64,000 nucleotides of DNA from positions 24,828,401 through 24,892,400 of the forward strand of contig CM049317.1 in NCBI GenBank assembly GCA_026874595.1, given 5' to 3'. Below the pieces are notes generated by a model that was not told the origin of the DNA, did no database searches, and saw only the letters and a program-made list of their open reading frames with translations. The translations under genes were made by a program, and so were the position numbers. Below are positions 38,005 to 52,739 of the stretch, piece by piece. The DNA comes from Sipunculus nudus (lineage: Eukaryota > Annelida > Sipuncula > Golfingiida > Sipunculidae). Positions within the stretch are counted from its first letter, which is position 1. Each line of letters starts with the position of its first letter.

Positions 38005-41000
38005 GTAAAACTACACAAGGAAAAAGTGCTCTACTCGAAGGAGCTGTGATAAATATATATAAGTATATAGTTCCGGACTTCAATCTACATTCATTTAACT
38101 ACGTTTTCTACACACTTTAGACCCTCGCTCATCAGAAACGCACTGCGGAGTGGACTATATGTTAATAGCGGTGTCTGTTTGACCGCGCGATTATAAAGAC
38201 AGATGGATGTGCCCTTACAAAAACAATACTCAGGTTGTTCAACGTTCATGTTTCATAACAGATTCTTTATTATAGCATCACTAGGGGCATCGTTATGCTT
38301 TCACAAAATGGATTATATGTTATCAAACATGTGCCTTGATTCGCATTAAATGTGGCCTTTTTTAGATAGCATGTTTATAATAGGTTGGTCGATGGCCTTT
38401 TGGTTGCACTGTCTATTAAATAACGGATGAAAGTAACCAAATGGCAAGAATGATGTTGCTGTTAAGCTTTAGGGGTTCAGGCTTTTATAATCAAGAAGTC
38501 ATTAGCTGTTATTCAAACATTCATAAACTCGGGAGATCAGCATTTTCCCGTCGCGGAATAGACAGGGGCTGAACAAGGGACCCTCAAACGCTCAAACCAC
38601 TACCAGGCCAAATGTCACGACTGTGTCGATTGATTGTTTGGTTTGTTTTCAGCAGAAATGTACGCTCAATATTAAACACTACTGAAGATTTCTTTTTAAC
38701 GTTGGATACTGGCAAGGGAAGATCTCTGTTTTATGTAGGCCACGTGGAGCAACTTATGGAATGCTATTCATTTAAAATTAGCGCACACTGAACTGTTGTT
38801 TCTAAGTTGAATTTGTTTTGTGATATTGTCTTTGCTCGGCACAGGCTCATGCACCTATTATACAGGCTGTATTTGTATTAACAGTCTCCGCTATTTCACA
38901 TTTATATTGTTAAAATAAATTTACAACTTCCGAAAAAATTCCTAACCTCTTTACATTCGCATGGATGGAAATTCTACCATGCAGCTTTCATATTATCTAA
39001 ACCGGATTCTAAAAGGTTACTACAAAACATGGTTCCAGTATTTTCAAGATCTTAAGGGATTTTTCCAGGATAATAAAAATTCTTTGCATCTGTTAATACT
39101 CGAGTACAATCCCTGTCGGACAAAAGCATAATTAATGGGAATGCTGTAATAAAGAGAAGATATGCTGGCTATGAATATGAAAATATGTAAATTCATAATT
39201 TGGCATTTGGAAAAATAACAATTTGTGTTACCTCAATCGATATTGGTCCCCGTTTGGCATATAAAATATTACGTAACAAATGTCACATGACAAAGCGTCC
39301 CACAATGCTCGGTATAGGTAAGAGTTCGGGTGAGTAATCCCCTTGGCCTTGAGCCCAGTATTCGATCGACGTTTGCCAAACATTCCAATAAATCCTGCCA
39401 CCGCCAATAAACCTACCTTATGTCAGCTTAAAAGGGTACGCGACATTTACGTACGAATTATATTCATAAATACAGACCTAGACACCTGTATGTGTGCACT
39501 GAATGGCTAATTGTACCTTCGAGGATTTGAGCATGTAATATGTAGGCTGGGCGGGTTTCATTAGGTTTCCAAGGGACTCTAAACTGACTTGGTACACGCA
39601 CTTGATTCAAAATATGTTATATGGGTGTTTACATGTAAATATTTAGTTACTGTGGTATATGATATAAAAGGATCAGTTATAAAATGATCGCTTTGAAAAT
39701 AAATAGAAATAATATCGGCAGATAATACATGGAAGTAGAGAGCTGCAGGTGGCGTTTTTGACAAGAGAGATGTGACCGTCTAAGACCGGATTCCGAAATA
39801 AGGAAATATACTGAATAGTGTTCCAAAGAGGAGAAACGAGAAGTAGTAGTGAGCCCGGAAAAAAAGACCCACGTGACAGTTCAAAATAAATGTATATGAA
39901 CATGCCTTTAATAGTTATGCGCGAATATGAGTTTAATCGTATTACCCAACAGGACAGGACACAAATTATCCTTCATCCGGAAAAATGATAGAAAAAAAAT
40001 CTTAAAATGCCTTGGGCTTATTATCTACGTATTATATCCCGAGATTTGTTTACAACTCATACATGTCATGTATACTAAAAGGTTATCACGTAACCCACGC
40101 TTCAGTTGCGTGTTTCGGCCATCCAAGAAATTCACGGTGCACTGGATCTTAGATATCGGGTCAGGGGATTATCAGTCCATTGAGGCTATGAATTACGAGG
40201 TTACTTTCACTTTATGTGCTGAATGGACCCAGTGTCTAGATAAGAGAACAATGTCAGATTAGACAAATCTAAAGCCGTATAGGGAACATTAATACTTAAA
40301 TTTTTTGTGTACTAACGTGCATTTAACGCATGTTTCTTTTTTTCCGTTTTTAGTTTTATTTAGAATTTGGATGTCAACATAATTGAATTTTCGGGTTTCC
40401 ATGAAGACTTCCGTCAATGTTACTGCAGTGTTTGTGATAACGGTTGCCATGGACGCGGGCGTGCTGGTGACCTAGTAACGTCACGCATTATTGATCACGG
40501 GACCGTGAACTTTTTTCCTGGACACGCCAGCACTTTAGTTCGATCTCCAGCCCTTTATGATTGATAGAGCGCGAGCGATGAATAAGTAACTTATTGCGTG
40601 ACGGACACGGAGCCCAACAAAGAGGTCAACATGGCCGCCAGGATATCAGATTTCCTCGTTTTTTCTTTATCTGTTTGATGCCGTTTTCACGAACGATTGT
40701 GAAATCTTGCACTGTTTGGTTATGGTTTTGTTGCCATGGACACAGACACGGCTCCATGCCGCATGCCTCGCTGGCGGTGTTTACAGCCCAATGTTGGGAC
40801 TGAATGCATGTCACATGGAACGACCCGGCGATACAAGTGAACACTCACGAGAGAATAATATCATATTAATAAATCAAAGAACACACTGACCAATATAATA
40901 CGCGTACTCATAAATAGAAGAGAGATGGAACGGAAAAGTTCGCTGCTTTTTCATATGGGCATATACATATATATATATATATTATATATATATATATATA

Positions 41001-44000
41001 TATAAATATATATATAAATTTATATATATATACATATACACACACACGTCCCACATTTGAACTTATTCTAAATAGATCTAGATATTCATATTTTCATATA
41101 GGATTTTGTAAGTAAAATGCATAAATGGTGTATTCAAATCACGGTCACTTCTGTCTAGGAAAAATTGGTGCACTGCTAAGCCAACTTCGATAAATCCCAA
41201 ATAACTATCGAATGATATTTCAATAAAGCAAAGGGAGACACAAAATGTATTTGTTCATGGATTCATAAATAAAGTTCTCAGACAAGCGTTCAAGATGACA
41301 TGGTCACGGCGCATGCGTACTTACTAAGCACTAACATGCACGCCTTACAGTTTATTTACAGAGCATATCGATTGTACACTGCCGATCAATTAGGCTGAGA
41401 AACAACGGTCAGTGCACAGATGGCCAATAACACACGTCCGTGACCTGAACGGCTCTCTGACTTAATGGAATACCTTTGGCTCACAATTTCGTATCTTTTC
41501 AGATTTTTAGCACGGTCTTCATCTCCGTACGAAGGTCTGGGTCCTGTAACGCCACCAAGGAAGAGTCACAAATCTACGGTCACTTATGCACAAATTAACC
41601 ATGGAATATGGACCGAATAAGTGAATGGAGGATGTTTGCATTCATTAGAATGCAGATGTCTTACTCATAATGTCCACCATTTGTGACTCAGGTCTTAAAC
41701 ATGCATTTTCAAACGGTATAATGTTTCTAAATGAATGGACTTGGAGGTGGAAAATGAAAAACATACTTAAATTTATTACTCCCCTGTTTTTATTTTGGAT
41801 ACAATATACGGATTGGTCAAAGATAATCAACCTCCAATATTCACCAAGATGATTTGTATAGAGGTAAACGATTCCATTGTTTAAATGCTGGCTAATTAAG
41901 TGTACTATCATCTGCAGAATTTCATTCTTGTATGAGCTTTGTGACGGGGCAGTACCACTCGCTTCCTTTCATTTTATATCAGGGTGTAAACCAAGCCCGG
42001 TGTCTACTGTACCTGCAGATCCTGGGTGTGTTATCCACCTCATTGCTGGGTCATACGATTGAGAAACCCTGAAAGGTGCACCGTTTGTTAGTGAAGCCCG
42101 GCTGTTGGGCACGACCATCCCATTAAGTCTGCAGAGCGCTCACCCTGGGTGGGGACCGACCGAGAAAAAATCTCAGTCCAGTTTTAAGGGATCAAGAGTT
42201 TATCATTCGTTTATATAAATCAGTTGCCTGAACAAGCCCTTTATTTAAAACTGTCACGAGTCCGGGCTTCCCGTCTGTCTACACTATTTTTTTTGTCAAC
42301 TAGCAGAACATGCCGTTGAGTTGATAAAGCTTACAATACCATGTTTGGAGGCCTCAGGGAATCCTAAATTAATATTTGCATATATAGCGATAAATAACCA
42401 ATTTTAACAAACATATAAACTGACGCTTATCGCTAAGCCTAATCTACCTATAGACCAATATTATGTGATATTCGAAATCACGTGCCAGTTGATAATAAAG
42501 GCCGCGTCTTTAATTTGCTTGTGTATAGATAAATAAATAACAAAGCAAACTTTAAGCCATTTTATTCTTTGAGAACCACTTGTTATTTTGGATTTATTAG
42601 TCATCTGCTCAAGAGCTTTTTTATGTTTAAGTAGAGCCCATTTGGCTCTCTTTCAAGCTTCAAGGATTGTAGGATACAACTTTTGAAGTAGACAAGCGGT
42701 ATACCCATATTTCAGCATGCGACATGATACATCCCTGGTTTTGTGTGTACCCGAATACCAGCCCCTGTGAGCGGTTTCGGGAAACTGGGAGACATAAACC
42801 TGTCGGGGTTCGATATAGACGAAACGAAAACAGCGTCGAAGCAGTTGATCTGCGGAGTCAGATTGGTTGCAAAGGGACGTGTATCGGCAGAGATTAGTGC
42901 GGAATAACGCTGTTTTGACCACGCTCAATCCTGACCACGCTATACCAGGACGGCGTGTCAGCTCTCTCATGAATTATGAACACGGCTATTGAACCGAAAA
43001 AGTGACTTGCATACTCCTGCTGCATGTGTCAAGCAAAATATATCCGTTTCGAAAGTTTTGCAATGCCCGAATTTCAACGAGAATCTGACGAATCACATTA
43101 TGGCTTATAAACCTATCAAGTTCTGTGGGCATGTGTTCTTGTATACACGGCGAGTGATTAGTAAGACTGCTCTTTATTTAAATTCTTACTTTTGAATTTC
43201 TTTCCCACCACGAGCGGACCTGTTCATAATGCATGAAATGGCTGTTAGAGCGGCCTGTTCTCGTAACGGTATTAGGAGTGAGACTGGGGGAAATAAGATC
43301 CAAAAACCATTGTAATTTCATTACCACCAATTCATCCATGCTTACCCGCAGATACCTATCACAGGATATGTCAGTTACCTAACATCTACTGTGGTTCAAT
43401 TTAGTTCCATAGTTTGAAAAAACAATGCTGACACGTATATATTCAATACATCATACGTGTTACTGTGGGAAGTGATCCCCCTGGGAGGGTAAATAAAATA
43501 GTTATTTTACATAACATGGCTTCAAAATGTTTTATGACTGTGACTTTGGTCGCTTTGGTGACCCACGTTGTATAAGGAAACATTTTTAGATGTACGGATG
43601 ACATATCACGGTCGACCAATTCATGGATTTTTTTGGTGGGGGATATTAATTTTGCATATTCTACAGTTTTTATAATATTGCAGGGAAACAAAGTGAGATG
43701 ACTGATTGGTGTGCTGAAGAACATGCTAGAATTATCAGTTTAAAATTTTTGTGGGACACACCAGTCTCATACCATTTTTAATGAATATATATATAGCTTA
43801 ATTTTAGCTCAAATGTAACTTTTATTGAATCAGCATTTATATATGTCCGTATATTTTTTTTCATTCCTATACTAAGGAGGTTATGTTTTCATCAAAGTTG
43901 GTATGTATTGTGGAGGGGTTGATCACGATATAAAGTGCGATGCGGATCCGAAAAAAAGGACAGATCCAGGACTTTTTTCTTTGCGAAGGTACTCTACACT

Positions 44001-44140
44001 ATGCCGTTGCAGTTAGAATTGTTATCATTATTTCCGCTATTAATTGGCCAAGAATGTCATGACAAACAAAATTAAATGTTAAAATGGTGTCATTTCAATA
44101 TAAATAAATACTTACTTAGAATGTTTCAAATGAATGTTTG

Positions 44141-44194
<54 letters not shown>

Positions 44195-47100
44195 GCGAAG
44201 TTTACATTAATTATGACAGAAATTGCTAGGAAGCAAGCCGTAAATATTATATAAACTAACAAATAAATAAATATATAATTATAAGTAAAACTTTTGGATT
44301 GTCTATGCTTAGTTTTTATTTGTATAATTTGAGTACTTTTCCAGTATCGAACCACGCATCTATGTATATTAGCATGTGGGCATTATTTAATTTATTCAAT
44401 ACATGCCCGGGTGACGTCACACAAGAGAGGATTCGACTGCCAGGGCAGCACGTGTTGCTATTTATACACACTCTGTAACCTTGACAATACGCTGTGGCCA
44501 GGTGTAGAGGGCCCTGAATGAACCGAGATCGAATATATTGATCAGCATAGATTAACATAGCACCTGTCATACGGGGGCTTTAAAGACACTTATTACATAC
44601 AGTATGAGTCAGGCCATGTCTACAAGCTTGTCAGGCCCGTCACCACACCAAACAAAGCAGTGTCAGCCGAAGGAAACAACTGTCATTTTATAGATCAATT
44701 TCCATCTGACATACACCGTTTCTAATATTCCCTTCACTGCTGCACTGCTGAAAACTAGATAACCCACTAAGCTCTTAAATGAATTGTGCAACTAGTAATA
44801 CAAAACCAGGTAACCCAATGCGCACTTAAATTATAGAAATCGATTCGGGGCGACTTATCAATTAAGGGACAATTATATTAAATACATCTAGTGTGAGATT
44901 TTATGTCCAAAACATTACACGAGTATAAATCAAATGATAATGTACGTGTTTTATATATCTGATACAAAGTATTTCCAATGTTCAGATTATACATGTAGAA
45001 AAAAAAGAACTTTTAGCTATCCATTTTCTGTTCAGAATTCCAGTGCTGGGATAGGACGTTTTAGCTAAATTGCTAAAAGCATTTTATTATCCAGGAATGT
45101 GCAATTTCTCTTCAGAACTCAGGAGCAGCTGGATAAAGAACAAAAGAGCACTAATAGACTGTTGGATTTACGTTATGTCTGAACATATGTTTTAAATATT
45201 TTGTAGAGAATGAGACAGAGCCAATGATATGTTGTGTTTAGTAAATGATAAGGAAAATTTAATGACAAACTTAGTAGATCTGGGTTTCGAGCACAAATTT
45301 CGTATTGCAATATATTACGGTAAGTGGTAGCGTATTGTGATACGTATGGGGGTTGTTTTGTTGTATCAAATTTATAGGAAACTTGTGTTTTATATTATAT
45401 GTATATACTATGAATACTATGATAATATTAATTCCCTAACATTTCCACTATACGTCTAAAGACACGGTAGCGGCTTTCACTGTAGGCCTGTAATTAATCC
45501 CAGGCCATTAAGATATCTAAATTTGTAATAGAAACATGACTATTACTGAATAAATAATTTACCAAAATAGCAAAAAAAAATTCAATATTTGAAACCTGTA
45601 TCGCAATACGCAATATTCGAACCACCGTGTCGCAAAATCTGGATATAATGCCGCATGGCAATATTGGTCAGTAACCAACTAAGCTTCTCTGTTAATTTTC
45701 GTAGTTGCCTGTACATTGCTTTGACTGCAGAAACTGCAATGAAGCGGAACAAACATATATGTTTATGTTATATGCAATAAGGCCTGTCTAATAACCTTTG
45801 AACTTCACCCAGGTCCTACAGTTACAAGCAACGATATAATAGGGATATTGCTTATGCTCAATTAATCCGCTCATGTTCTGCGCCACAATACGCATTTATG
45901 CTGGTCCATTCCATGTGTTCGGACAGGCCATAAGTTTGTAAATACCTGCGTGGCAGTCTTTGTTGACCAAAATCTCCGCAGGTCTGCTTCAAGAATAGCT
46001 TTTGTTGACATAATCTAACACACCGTAATAAGTCAGGGCGACATGTCGGAGCGAGACCAGCGTGACCAGAACAAAATACCACAACATATTTGTGTTGAGA
46101 CGGACCAACAAATCCCTGGAACTGATATCTTCACCCAGACCAATTACTACATAACTACTGGCACTAGATGGGTTTATCGGATTTAAGCAGTTCTGATCAT
46201 TCGACGCAACTTTGCAATCAGTATCCACATGCTATTAGCAAATAGGAAGCAGTCAAAAGCCGCATATATAATGTATATTTCCGCTTACAGATCAGAAGAT
46301 CCGGAATGACATAATGATCCTAGACAAACTTGTTACTATGCTACGTAAGCACAGAAAGTACATAAGTCCGAGCCGAGAAAAATATGTGTCAGGACACTAC
46401 AACTATGTTTTGCATCATAGGTCAGCCCCGTCCACCAGAACATGGCCGGCTTTGATAAGGTGAAACCTGTTAACATTCGCCTCCTGCTATTTAAATTGCC
46501 CGTTATAATAGTAAACGACTAAGGACTCTTCTGTCCTATCTCACTATGGTCAAATTAATTTAAACAAAGATATCGAAAATATAATCGGCTGTTCCAATGG
46601 TGTTACCCTAAGCTTTTACACATTTTCATCAAAATATGTTAACATTTTAAGTAAAGTCTCTTTGAAGCCATCAATTCGTTGGCTATAAAACACGATACAG
46701 TGCGGCGGATACAGCAGATACATACAGTTTTAAGTACGTGGATATTACGCTCATAAACTTTCTGCAGTTGATTGACTCTTGTTAAACAAACTTCGGGCAC
46801 AAATACAAGTCTGCATCAGAATATGCACCTTGCAGATTGTGGATCATGGCAGCTGTTTTTCAAGCCTAAATGAAATTTGCAATCACCGATTTTCCGCTTT
46901 AAAGCCAGTTATTCACTTATTTCGTTTTATAGAATTTATATGATTTCTGGCTGACTCTGCGTATATGTTAACGCTCTTTAGGTGATTCTTTTCGGAAAAG
47001 TTCTCATACCGCCTCTGTGATGGATATATGAGGGTTTGTTTATATACAAGCAGTTAATTAGTAAACATAGCAATGTTGACAACCGGTAAAACCATGTAAC

Positions 47101-48754
47101 CTTAGGTGGTTGGTTTCATATGTGCGGAAGTTGAAAGTTACTAGTAGCAAAACGCCCTTTGCTAAAATGTCTGACCTGCCGCCAGAAGTCCTTGTTGAAT
47201 ATGTTTGGGTTATTTTGGCGGGTCCCCACGTCATAAACATGTTGATATAAACAAAATAAAGAGCGCGTGTGTGCGCGACGGGATCAACATTTCCTTGCCT
47301 ATTTTTATTAAAAGTTAAAGGGATTATGTATAGTTTATATACAGCGGATGTCCGAATAGGCCCCCTTAATGTCTTCCTTTGTTATTAAACATGAAAATAT
47401 CCCACGAGTCGGGTTTATTTCACTGACAATTTTTTCTTGGTTTAAAGTGAAATGTATTTTAAAAAATAAAATCAAATTGAAATAAAAAGAAACGTGACAG
47501 GAAAGAATATAAAGAGAACTTTTTCGGTATATTGTCATAATTTCGATATATGCCCTCTTAACCGTCACTTTCTTTAACTAAGTGGTTAAAATAATGCATT
47601 TTAATATCATTTAAGGTCAATTTTCGAATTGACAGATTATTTTATTAATACATGGTTAAGATGTACTTAATGGAGTCTAAAATATCTAAAATTCAAAACA
47701 ACTTTTCACATTTTTCATGCATCGAGTCGGTGCATCGATTTCAGTATATGGGTCAAAATTTAGAAATCGTATCCAAAATGTTCAGCCTTAAGTTATCAAT
47801 ATAAATTCGGCAGTGTGATTCAACCTATTCTTTGTTTCTATATCAAGTTTATTTTGGAGCTGCCTTTCGATAACAAAAGATGAAAAGATTAGTTATTATT
47901 ATTTTTATTATATTATTATTATTATTTTCATTATCATTATATATAAATATATGTATATATTCCGTATGTGCGTGTGTTGCTGGTTATAGACAATGACATG
48001 ACCACGGTTTTTGGTCGTTATAGATACTGTATTAACTGTACATGATCAATATCTCCTTGACTAATTTTAGTTATTTGTTGCGAGAAAAGAAATCCCCAAA
48101 AATTAGCAAATCGAAAGTACACATGAGCAATCATGAAGCTAATATGAAATAAAGCGAAACTTGGGCCAGCAAATAATACCCAAGGTATGTTTGGTGTCAT
48201 TTATCATTCCGGGCACTTCGTTTTAAGACATTCTTGTTTCAATATTGTATGAAGAAATATGTCTCCTGTCTTACAAGGGGGTTTGAAAGGAATCATAAAT
48301 GGCTCCAGACATAAGCAAACCAAAGGATGCACCAGTTAACCTTGTGAGAAAAACATGAAATAAAACGAAAATGTAGGTGCATTCAAATATCATTGTTTGC
48401 GTAATTCCCGAGTGCCCACACAAGCTCTGTGGGTGTGAATGCCATTCATAACATCCGGATCACAGGGGACGATACTTCAAATCCGGTTCAATGATTGTTC
48501 TCTGATTTCTCTAATGAAAAGCCTCCGATTGTATTATAGAGTATTATTTTCTTTTCAATCATAACCAAGATAAGCCTTCAATTCCGTTGAACCTTTTGAC
48601 AAATTAATAAAGCAAGCTTAATTAAGGTACAGGTCTCATTTCCGATTTAAACTAAATATAAAACTATATGTACCTGTTGTACAAAATTTCAGACTCCTAG
48701 CAAAATTTCAGGTTAATTCTGGGTTGCTCATATGACTTTTTCAATGATATAACA

Positions 48755-48792
<38 letters not shown>

Positions 48793-48799
48793 TATATAC

Positions 48800-48831
<32 letters not shown>

Positions 48832-51800
48832 CTTATCTATTACTTATAAAAGGAATTCGGTTCACGTTTGTTCGCAATGATCTCTAAAACCGCATTGTGT
48901 ACAATATTGTGCCATACATCTTTTGAAAGGTTATTATCCCCGCAGTGACATAGGCGATATGAAAATAAATAATTTTTAATGTACATATAATTTTGAGTGA
49001 TTTTTCCGTTTTTTTTACCGAGCCCAGCCAAACTGCCTTCGGCAATCACCGGAATGCGTGCATCGTGGTCACTTAACCTCTAACACAAAGGACTACTGTT
49101 CATATGAATAACGCTTGCTTTCAATGAGGGGTCTGACCCACGTGCGAGGTCAGTAAAAGAGAAAAACTCATGTTTCTCGCTTTATGAAATGGTGATTTCA
49201 ACCCAGGAGGATTAATGACAAAACCTTATTCAAGGTCCCAATTTCAGGAACAGGGCTGGGGTGGGATGGGGTTGGGTGGTGGCAGGGGTTTCAGGCCTCA
49301 AAATTTGTCTGATACGATGAAAAGAAGGTTGCGGTGGTTGAAAATGGGATACAGACCCACTGCATGGAGTCCCGCTGGGTCCGCTTCTGCTACTTCCGAT
49401 GTATGCATATTTCTGTTTCCTTCTTCAGGAACAGTTTCCTTGCAACGTACATTTAGTTAATCTTTCATGTGTTCCTCACATCAACCTATTCTTTATACAT
49501 CCAACGATAGAAACCAGTCAAATATCAACGAAACACCAGAAGCGGATCCAGGGGGGGGGGGGGGTCCTGAGGGTCCGGACCCCCCCCCCTTTCACCCGAA
49601 GCAACCTTTTTTAAGGGGTTTTTGATGTAATTTTGCGGCCTGGACCCTCCCCCCTTTTCCAGACGTGATGACATTTTTTTTTAGGATTTTCATTAGTCCT
49701 CCTTGGTTGGACCCCCCCTTTTCCTAAATCCTGGATCCGTCCCTGAACACTGTATGCCTCCGCGTCTCATTCCGGTTCGCAATGTAAACCATCACTGACC
49801 AGGTCAAAGTAAACATACCGGGGTATGTTTTGCCACGAGCATAGCGCCACAAAATAACAGTAAAAAAATGTACGTATCGTATTCCGAGAGTATCCCACTA
49901 AAAATCTAGATTTTCTTTTAACTTTTATAATAAAAATAAAATAAGCCAACATTCAATATCTCAGTAAATATATCTCCCAAACCCCGGTAAAAAGCCAGGT
50001 ATACCGGGTTTATCAGCTAGTTGTATTATAAACAAGATTACTTTGAGAGCAGCAACAACTAAGTCACATTGTTATTCAAGGCTGATCAAGGCCATTTATT
50101 GTTTTCTGTCGTTTAGTCCATACAAACCCTCGTGTTGTCTCTCTAATACGTTCACCAAATAGTCAGTGTATTTAAAATCCTCAGCGAATCATAGGCTCAA
50201 ATAAGGGGTTTGTGTTTCCATTTTTGTTATTTTTAGTGTTTGTAAGCATCGTTATGTACACTCTTAAAGATCGTCCACGAAGCTATATAGAGGGATGGAA
50301 AAGAGGCCAGTGATATTCCCTTCTAATTTTGGTAAGAACCACAGGGGCGGTTGTGGTAGGATGTTTTGTTCTGGTGGAGGTATTTGCTCTACTGCGCTTC
50401 TACATGCGACCTCTTTCATATGGCGAAACGTACTTGTGGGAGAGGGCTCAGACGAGAATATGTCTAGGGAGAGACTGGGATAACTGTTTTTGGACCACGC
50501 CCAATTTCCCTAATTATAGTAGGAATCCCAAAACTTATGCAGCCCTGTAACATCAGCTGTTGAAAAAGTTGGCTTGTTTGGCCTTTGACATGTTCAAGAA
50601 ACGTCGCATGCCGGATGTTTTAATTGGAATTCACTCGTTCCGTCTATCTATTTCAATCAATCAATAAAATCTTATGTTAACCCCTGCCAACGAACTTATT
50701 GGTTTCCAAATGACGCAGTCAGGTTACATTTTTGTACGTCATACGGGCTGTATACGAACTTGAAAATCTCTATCACTGAAGGTAAAAACATACCGCAAGG
50801 TACCGACTTCCATTTCAATATTTACTACCCAGCAATGCCGACTTTGTCTATTGCGTGATCCGGCCAATCTGTGCATGATTAATTCAGCCATTCCCAGCGT
50901 AGCAATGACCTACCGATTAAAGTGGCATGCATTTTACAGTACAGCAAAGTTGTCTGGAGATGGGCATTTTTTTTACCAGACATATCTCATTCCAAGACGA
51001 AATAAGGTTCGTTTCCGAAGAAGATATAAAAATATTCCTATGAGAGTATATGAAAACTTTCAATTAACAAATGCCACGTATTCTTGAAGATTTGATCAAA
51101 TGGGTCAATCAATATGCTACATGAAATAAACATAAAATCTAAAATTCATGAGAAAATGCTTTTTGAACCTCTCCGTTTAGTGGTTGATGAGATTTATTAT
51201 TATTATTTTTTTATTTTCTCTGTTTCTGCGCGGAATTTCCAGTACGTCAGACATTTCAAAAGTGATCTTCGATTTTCAAGTTAAAAGATTTGCACTTTAA
51301 ATTTGTTTTACCTTGACATTATTTCAAGGTCGTGACCTGAGATGGTTGCCTTGGTGATTGCAGACTTCTAGTCATAACTGGAGTCAGCTGGTAGCAGTTG
51401 TCAAGTGAACGTGCAGTATAAACGAGACTAAATATACAACTGGTCATATATAACTGACGATGACGCTTTAGAATCGGCCGAGCGATATACTTTACATTTA
51501 GCATTTTGTATAAACGTTCATATACATTTACATATTAACTCTTCGCAGGGATGGATCCATTTGTTTGGAATAGAAGGGGCACAACAACCCTACCCAAGTA
51601 AACAAAGTGTACCAGCTAACTATATGAATGATGCATGCATGCAAAAGCAGGGACGGACGTGGTACGAAGCGCAAACAACGGCCCTTTTTTAGGATTTTTT
51701 CGTTAGTTCCATTTATTTTCAGATATTTGTTCTAAAAGGGGGCCGCTGCCTGAATCCGCCCTCTTTTATACGTTTGTCCGCGCATCCAAACATGCACAAT

Positions 51801-52697
51801 TGGATATATACCACGTGCCTTAGCATATGTATGTGTGTGCGTGCATTGTGCGTGCGTGAGAAAGGTACAAACGGATCAATGAAATCCAATGAACCCTCAT
51901 AACCAGAGTTTACAGCTGACTTCATTGGTTGATTAGTCAGTGTATTGTTCAGTTAGTAAACAGCGGAAGGTAACCATGCGTTCCATGAGTCACCTACCGG
52001 TCGATGAGGGATGATACAGTCTTCATTTACACTTTCAAACACCTATGACACATTTAAACCGTTTTAAGAATATAAAGGCCACAGTTGACCATTTTCCTGA
52101 AATGAGATTATACTTGTTTTGAAGTTTGTAGATGTATAAACGAATATTTATATGATATCAAAGACCCCACGCGTTAAGAATAAGACCTTCTTACCCTTCT
52201 CTTTTGGGTTTACTTTTTTACATGAACGGAGGTTTTATAGTTATTTCACAGTCAGAAATGTCACTACCTTGGACACAAATTGTGTTATACGCAATACTGG
52301 AACATCAAGTATTCCTGTTATTTAACATTTGAGCAGAAATATTATCGTCGCTCAAAGTTTAACAGCTGTTACCGCTTCAAACAAACAAGATGCCATTTAA
52401 TTGGATTTGTTTCTTTAAACAAATGTATTGATTATTGTCTCTTGTTTATACATTAACACTGTTGAATGCAACCCGGGGTAAGAAAATGAGTTTTACACTA
52501 TGGTTATATTGTGCAAGTTTTTAAGGAGTGCTCGGTTTACTTGTAAAAACCTGACGGAGAATACCTAAAATATAAGACAATTCATAAAAAAGTGACCCGT
52601 TCTTGTTATGTCCATCATGAATATAATGATAATAATGAAAATGAAAATAAAAATAATAATAATAATAATAATAATAATAAGTATTATTATTATTATA

Positions 52698-52739
<42 letters not shown>

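Noticed and set aside
42653-42970. 105-residue minus-strand open frame in intron 1
   Set aside because: No domain pattern, codon composition like random AT-rich DNA, and no fitting splice signals.
45858-46228. Cysteine-containing open frames that might be another extracellular exon
   Set aside because: The cysteine pattern fits neither lectin nor WSC domains, stops interrupt the useful frame, and no acceptor/donor pair of the right phase was found.
50295-50550. Plus-strand frames with WERAQTRICLGRDW-like text
   Set aside because: It superficially resembles an extracellular domain, but cysteine spacing and flanking splice sites do not support an exon.
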